Assembly (NCBI GenBank): GCA_023402175.1
Contig: JAEXCN010000470.1
Location: forward strand, 1 to 8,400
From: Pseudomonadota bacterium
GTDB taxonomy: Bacteria; Myxococcota_A; Polyangia; Polyangiales; Polyangiaceae
Length of the DNA: 8,400 nt
Reading direction: 5' to 3'
The notes below the pieces were generated by a model, which was given only the letters and a program-made list of their open reading frames with translations, was not told where the DNA came from and searched no databases. Position numbers and translations under genes: made by a program. Shown in pieces: positions 5,657-8,400 of the stretch (its first letter is position 1; every line of letters starts with the position of its first letter).

Positions 5657-6778
5657 ATGACTGCTCCGCTCGTCTCGGGATCCGCGCTCGTCTCGGGATC
5701 CGCGCTCGTCACGGTCGACGACTACGAGGCCGCGGCCCGCGAGCGTCTCACGCCGATGGCGTACGACTACTACCGTTCCGGCGCCGACGAGGAGCACACG
5801 CTGCGCCGGAACCGGGACGCGTTCGCGCGCTACGAGATCTGGTACCGCACCCTCGTCGACGTCGACGCGCCTCGCCTTGCCACAACCGTGCTCGGCGACG
5901 AAGTGGCGTTCCCGATCCTCGTCGCCCCGACCGCGTACCACCGTCTCGCGTGCGACGAAGGAGAGCGCGCCACCGTTCGCGCCACCGAGAGCGTCGGCTC
6001 ACTCTATTGCGCCTCGACCCTCGCCACGACCTCGCTCGAGGACGTCGCCGCTGCCGCGCCGAGCTCCCGCCGCTGGTTCCAGCTCTACGTCCACAGGGAT
6101 CGCGACTTCACCCGGCGCCTCGTCGAGCGTGCGAAGACGGCGGGGTATCGCACGATCGTCGTGACCGTCGACACGCCCGTGCTCGGTCGTCGCTGCGCCG
6201 ACGTCCGTAACGCCTTCTGTCTGCCGGACGGCATGGCAATGGAGAACCTGCTCGACACGCTTCCCCCCGACATCCGCCAGGGCCAGGGCTCGGAGCTCGC
6301 GCGCTTCGTGGCATCGCGACACGATGCTTCGTTCGCGTGGAAGGACCTCGAGACGATCGTGCAGCACGCAGCGCCTCTGCCGGTCGTGGTGAAGGGCATC
6401 GCTCGCCCCGACGACGCGCTCCGCGCACTGGACCACGGAGCCCGCGCGATCTGGGTCTCCAACCACGGCGGTCGTCAGCTCGACTTCGGTCCCGCGACGC
6501 TCGATGCGCTTCCGGAGGTCGTGCGCGCCGTCGGCGGCCGGAGCGAGGTGTACGTCGACGGCGGGATCCGGAGCGGCACGCACGCGCTCATCGCCCTCGG
6601 TCTCGGCGCGCGTGCGGTGTTCGTCGGGCGACCCGTGCTCTGGGGCCTCGCCGTCGCCGGCGCCGACGGCGTCGCGAACGTGCTCGCGCTCCTGCGCGAC
6701 GAGCTCACGCGTGCGATGCAGCTCGCGGGGTGCATCGATCTCGCGGCAGCACGCGACGATCTCATCCGTCGCCGCTGA
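5657..6778 (+). CDS. FMN-dependent alpha-hydroxy-acid oxidase/dehydrogenase (glycolate oxidase/LldD family)
   Basis: The enzyme oxidises an (S)-2-hydroxy acid to a 2-oxo acid using FMN in a TIM barrel. It has 373 residues, the usual length for soluble members. Active-site residues, aligned by eye to plant glycolate oxidase, are Tyr39 (YYRSGADEE), Tyr144 (WFQLY), Asp172 (TVDTP), Arg179 (VLGRR), Lys246 (VVKGI), and catalytic His270 with Arg273 (SNHGGRQLD). Phosphate-binding DGGIRSG (301-307) and GRP (324-326) are also present. Where glycolate oxidase has Trp108 this protein has Leu122, so preference for glycolate cannot be assumed; lactate or a larger hydroxy acid is possible. The oxidase/dehydrogenase choice is undecided. 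Residues 5-17 come from an 18-base tandem duplication and precede the conserved VTVDDYEAAA start of the domain. There is no signal peptide or membrane insertion, so it is cytoplasmic. It is divergent from the rhomboid-like gene. Confidence 0.94.
   Translation: MTAPLVSGSALVSGSALVTVDDYEAAARERLTPMAYDYYRSGADEEHTLRRNRDAFARYEIWYRTLVDVDAPRLATTVLGDEVAFPILVAPTAYHRLACDEGERATVRATESVGSLYCASTLATTSLEDVAAAAPSSRRWFQLYVHRDRDFTRRLVERAKTAGYRTIVVTVDTPVLGRRCADVRNAFCLPDGMAMENLLDTLPPDIRQGQGSELARFVASRHDASFAWKDLETIVQHAAPLPVVVKGIARPDDALRALDHGARAIWVSNHGGRQLDFGPATLDALPEVVRAVGGRSEVYVDGGIRSGTHALIALGLGARAVFVGRPVLWGLAVAGADGVANVLALLRDELTRAMQLAGCIDLAAARDDLIRRR
5667..5710. repeat. 18-base tandem repeat, 2.4 copies, in frame
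   Basis: The 18-mer CGCTCGTCTCGGGATCCG occurs at 5667-5684 and again, identical, at 5685-5702, followed by the first eight bases of a third copy (5703-5710). It lies inside the N-terminal extension of the hydroxy-acid oxidase gene and encodes LVSGSA twice plus LV. The unit length is a multiple of three, so gain or loss of a copy keeps the frame. Replication slippage is the simplest origin. Confidence 0.95.
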
Positions 6779-6787
6779 GAGGAGAAA

Positions 6788-6883
6788 ATGCGCGATGGAG
6801 GCGATCGTTCCAGCATCGGAACGATGCGTTGTCTGACGTTCGTGAAACAACGCGCCCAGTTCATGGCATCTGTTTGCCCATAA
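6788..6883 (+). CDS. Possible 31-codon small reading frame before the YceI pair
   Basis: An ATG at 6788 follows a strong Shine-Dalgarno sequence (AGGAG at 6780-6784, three bases away). The frame runs 31 codons (starting MRDGGDRSS, ending FMASVCP) to a TAA at 6881-6883. That stop touches the AAGGAG ribosome binding site of the next gene (6883-6888), the layout of a coupled leader peptide. Against it: the product resembles nothing I know, third positions are clearly poorer in G/C than in neighbouring genes (about 17 of 30 non-start codons), and an open frame of this length is unremarkable at this composition. Two inverted repeats lie within it. The AGGAG also overlaps the tail of the preceding gene by a few bases, so it could be incidental. 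Treat as a candidate only. Confidence 0.28.
   Translation: MRDGGDRSSIGTMRCLTFVKQRAQFMASVCP
6804..6825 (+). promoter_or_regulatory. Inverted repeat 1 in the yceI leader (8-base stem, 6-base loop)
   Basis: ATCGTTCC at 6804-6811 pairs perfectly with GGAACGAT at 6818-6825 across the loop AGCATC. It lies 25 bases after the hydroxy-acid oxidase stop. It may be a transcription terminator for that gene, but no run of T follows (GCGTTGT), so a bound operator or an RNA structure in the YceI transcript is equally possible. Confidence 0.45.
6826..6853 (+). promoter_or_regulatory. Inverted repeat 2 in the yceI leader (7-base stem, 14-base loop)
   Basis: GCGTTGT at 6826-6832 pairs perfectly with ACAACGC at 6847-6853. 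It begins at the very next base after inverted repeat 1, so the two would stack as consecutive hairpins. The second arm ends 29 bases before the yceI ribosome binding site, so this stem does not itself hide that site. Confidence 0.38.
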
Positions 6884-6888
6884 AGGAG
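6883..6888 (+). promoter_or_regulatory. Strong ribosome binding site of the first yceI gene
   Basis: AAGGAG at 6883-6888, nine bases before the ATG at 6898, is the best Shine-Dalgarno match in the window. It fixes the start of the first YceI protein and argues against the much longer in-frame reading from upstream, which would run antisense-like through the oxidase gene. Confidence 0.85.
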
Positions 6889-6897
6889 ACAGGAACC

Positions 6898-7467
6898 ATG
6901 GCGATGGAGACGGAGCGGCAGGTAGCATCAGCCGCGGGCACGAAGTGGACGATCGATCCGACGCACACGAGCGTGACGTTCGGCGTACGCCACATGATGG
7001 TGTCGACGGTACGCGGCGAGTTCCAGAAGGTCGCGGGCAGCGTGACATGGGATCCCAGTCGTCCGGAGGCGACCCAGATCGAGGCGACGCTCGACGTCGC
7101 GTCGATCAACACGCGCGAGGCCCAGCGCGACGCGCACCTGCGCAGCGCCGACTTCTTCGATGCCGAAAAGCACCCGACGATCGAGTTCCGCTCGCGCGGA
7201 GTGAAGAAGAAGGGTGACGGCGAGCTCGAGGTCGTCGGCGATCTCACCATCCGCGGGACGACGCGCGAGGTCACGCTCGACGTCGAGGGGCCGACCCCCG
7301 AGTTCAAGAACCCGTGGGGACAGACGGTCATCGGCGCGTCGGCGACGACGAAGATCAAGCGCTCCGATTTCGGCATGACGTGGAACACCGCGCTCGAGGC
7401 GGGCGGCTTCCTCGTCGGCGACGAAATCAAGATCCAGCTCGATCTGCAGCTCCGGAGGGAGCAATGA
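6898..7467 (+). CDS. YceI-family protein, no signal peptide
   Basis: YceI proteins are lipocalin-like beta-barrels; structurally studied members bind polyisoprenoid or amide-type lipids in the cavity. The 189-residue product carries the whole domain at about 16-186: WTIDPTHTSVTFGVRHMMVSTVRGEF (17-42), ASINTREAQRDAHLRSADFFD (68-88), HPTIEFRS (92-99), GDLTIRGTTREVTL (114-127) and RSDFGMTWN ... GGFLVGDEIKI (155-179). Unlike E. coli YceI it has no signal peptide: the N-terminus MAMETERQVASAAG is polar, so it is expected in the cytoplasm. The ATG at 6898 is set by the strong ribosome binding site. Its TGA overlaps the ATG of the next gene (ATGA, 7464-7467), so the two are translationally coupled. 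The substrate is unknown. Confidence 0.94.
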   Translation: MAMETERQVASAAGTKWTIDPTHTSVTFGVRHMMVSTVRGEFQKVAGSVTWDPSRPEATQIEATLDVASINTREAQRDAHLRSADFFDAEKHPTIEFRSRGVKKKGDGELEVVGDLTIRGTTREVTLDVEGPTPEFKNPWGQTVIGASATTKIKRSDFGMTWNTALEAGGFLVGDEIKIQLDLQLRREQ

Positions 7468-8120
7468 GCGCGCTCGTGCGGGTCGGCCGTCTCTCGGCTG
7501 CGGCATTCGTGATGCTCGCCCTCGCGGCCTGCGACGATCCGTCGAAGGGCAAGACGAAGGCGGTCACGACGGAGGCGACGCCGAACGCGCTCGAAGCGAA
7601 GAACGCGCCTGCGAACGCGTCGAAGTACGACTTCGACCAGACGACGTCGAAGGTCGAGTGGACCGGCTCCAAGGTGACGGGCAAGCACGACGGCGGCTTC
7701 AAGACGTTCAGCGGAAGCGTCGCCCTCGTCGATCAGGATCCGGAGAAGAGCTCCGTCTCCGTCGACATCGAGACGGACTCGCTCTACACGGACAGCGACA
7801 AGCTCGTCGGCCATTTGAAGTCCCCCGACTTCTTCGACGTCGCGAAGTTCCCGAAGGCGAGCTTCGTCTCGACCGCCGTGAAGAAGGGCGGTGACAAGGG
7901 CGCTTCGCACACCGTGACGGGCAACTTGACGCTCCACGGCGTGACGAAGGGCGTCACCTTCCCTGCCACGATCAAGACGACGGCCGGCGGCGTCGACGTC
8001 GACGCCGAGTTCGCGATCAACCGCAAGGACTTCGGTCTCGTGTACGCGGGCAAGCCGGACGACCTCATCCGCGACGACGTCGTCATCAAGCTGTCGATCC
8101 GTTCGCAGAAGAAGAGCTGA
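7464..8120 (+). CDS. YceI-family lipoprotein
   Basis: The 218-residue product has a lipoprotein signal: MSALVRVGRL, a hydrophobic stretch, then the lipobox LAAC with Cys23. A Lys/Thr/Ala/Asn-rich linker of about 30 residues leads to a YceI barrel from about 54 to 214. Recognisable parts are YDFDQTTSKVEWTGSKVTG (55-73), GHLKSPDFFDVAKFPKASF (116-134), GNLTLHGVTKGVTFPA (153-168) and NRKDFGLVYAG ... LIRDDVVIKLSI (186-212). It is a diverged paralogue of the upstream protein; the VRHMM segment of that copy is replaced by SKVTGKHDGGF. GGAGGG lies at 7454-7459 and the ATG overlaps the upstream stop. The expected site is a membrane-anchored, periplasm-facing position, which would make the pair one cytoplasmic and one envelope member for a shared ligand (inference). 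No terminator is visible after it. Confidence 0.94.
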   Translation: MSALVRVGRLSAAAFVMLALAACDDPSKGKTKAVTTEATPNALEAKNAPANASKYDFDQTTSKVEWTGSKVTGKHDGGFKTFSGSVALVDQDPEKSSVSVDIETDSLYTDSDKLVGHLKSPDFFDVAKFPKASFVSTAVKKGGDKGASHTVTGNLTLHGVTKGVTFPATIKTTAGGVDVDAEFAINRKDFGLVYAGKPDDLIRDDVVIKLSIRSQKKS

Positions 8121-8158
8121 CTTGCTGCTGGCGGTCGGTGCGGGCATCCTGCGGTCGC

Positions 8159-8400
8159 ATGGACGACCTGCGGAGGTTCGCGCCGGCCACCGCGCGCAAT
8201 CGTGAGCCGATTCTCGACGTGCTCCGGCGCTTCGTCGCGCCCGGCGCGAACGTCCTCGAGATCGCCAGTGGCACGGGGGAGCACGCCGTCTTCCTCGCGC
8301 CGCGCCTCGAGGTCGCGAGCTGGCAGCCGACCGATCGCGACGCCGACTCGCGCCGGAGCATCGACGCGTGGCGCATGCACGCGGCCCCAGGTGCTCCTGC
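8159..8400 (+). CDS. DUF938-type SAM-dependent methyltransferase, N-terminal part (runs off the window)
   Basis: The frame is open from the ATG at 8159 to the window end, giving 80 residues. RRFAPATARNREPILDVL at residues 5-22 is the characteristic beginning of DUF938/UPF0585 proteins. It is followed by NVLEIASGTGEHAVFLA at 33-49, the glycine-rich SAM-binding motif I with the acidic residue before it, and by WQPTDRD near residue 60. Members are class I methyltransferase-fold proteins about 200 residues long with poorly known substrates. An in-frame GTG lies seven codons upstream at 8138, but the ATG fits the family N-terminus better; no ribosome binding site is visible for either. It begins 38 bases after the YceI lipoprotein stop, and cotranscription is possible. 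Confidence 0.9.
   Translation, partial: MDDLRRFAPATARNREPILDVLRRFVAPGANVLEIASGTGEHAVFLAPRLEVASWQPTDRDADSRRSIDAWRMHAAPGAP

Noticed and set aside
6818..6844. GGAAC with a downstream CGTT/CGTG as an ECF sigma factor promoter before yceI
   Set aside because: The spacing to CGTT is too short and the better-spaced element is only CGTG. GGAAC is also already explained as an arm of the inverted repeat.
6861..8147. Long minus-strand open frame opposite both yceI genes
   Set aside because: Both yceI genes on the plus strand have clear families, ribosome binding sites and coupled start/stop codons; the opposite frame has none of these.

Overview
The window is strongly GC-rich and gene-dense. Its genes have G or C in most third codon positions, it carries several lipoproteins with alanine-rich linkers, and it mixes housekeeping genes with poorly characterised envelope proteins. 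This composition best fits a myxobacterium (Myxococcota, Polyangia-like). That is an inference from style and gene content; no rRNA or other firm taxonomic marker is present. I see no tRNA, rRNA, CRISPR array, insertion sequence or prophage gene.

Left part (1-1506): a minus-strand run. A small single-pass membrane protein is followed by an internalin-like leucine-rich-repeat lipoprotein and then by the N-terminal part of a GMC-family flavin oxidoreductase that leaves the window at base 1. Middle (1620-3559): on the plus strand, a 97-residue zinc-ribbon-like protein overlaps by 4 bases (GTGA) the start of prfC, the gene for peptide chain release factor 3. A minus-strand gene for a short two-repeat exported protein converges on prfC with only 13 bases between the stops. 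Next, a stand-alone TerB-like protein (plus) converges on a rhomboid-fold membrane protein (minus) that appears to lack every catalytic residue.

Right part (5657-8400): divergent from the rhomboid gene is an FMN-dependent alpha-hydroxy-acid oxidase/dehydrogenase. A 119-base gap follows. It contains two abutting inverted repeats and a possible 31-codon reading frame with its own strong Shine-Dalgarno sequence; the stop codon of that frame runs into the ribosome binding site of the next gene. Two YceI-family genes follow, coupled by an ATGA overlap: the first encodes a protein with no signal peptide, the second a lipoprotein. The window ends inside a DUF938-type methyltransferase gene.

I found no defence, secretion or biosynthetic system. 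The observations most worth a second look are the catalytically dead rhomboid, the zinc-ribbon protein coupled to prfC, and the structured leader with its possible small reading frame before the coupled YceI pair.
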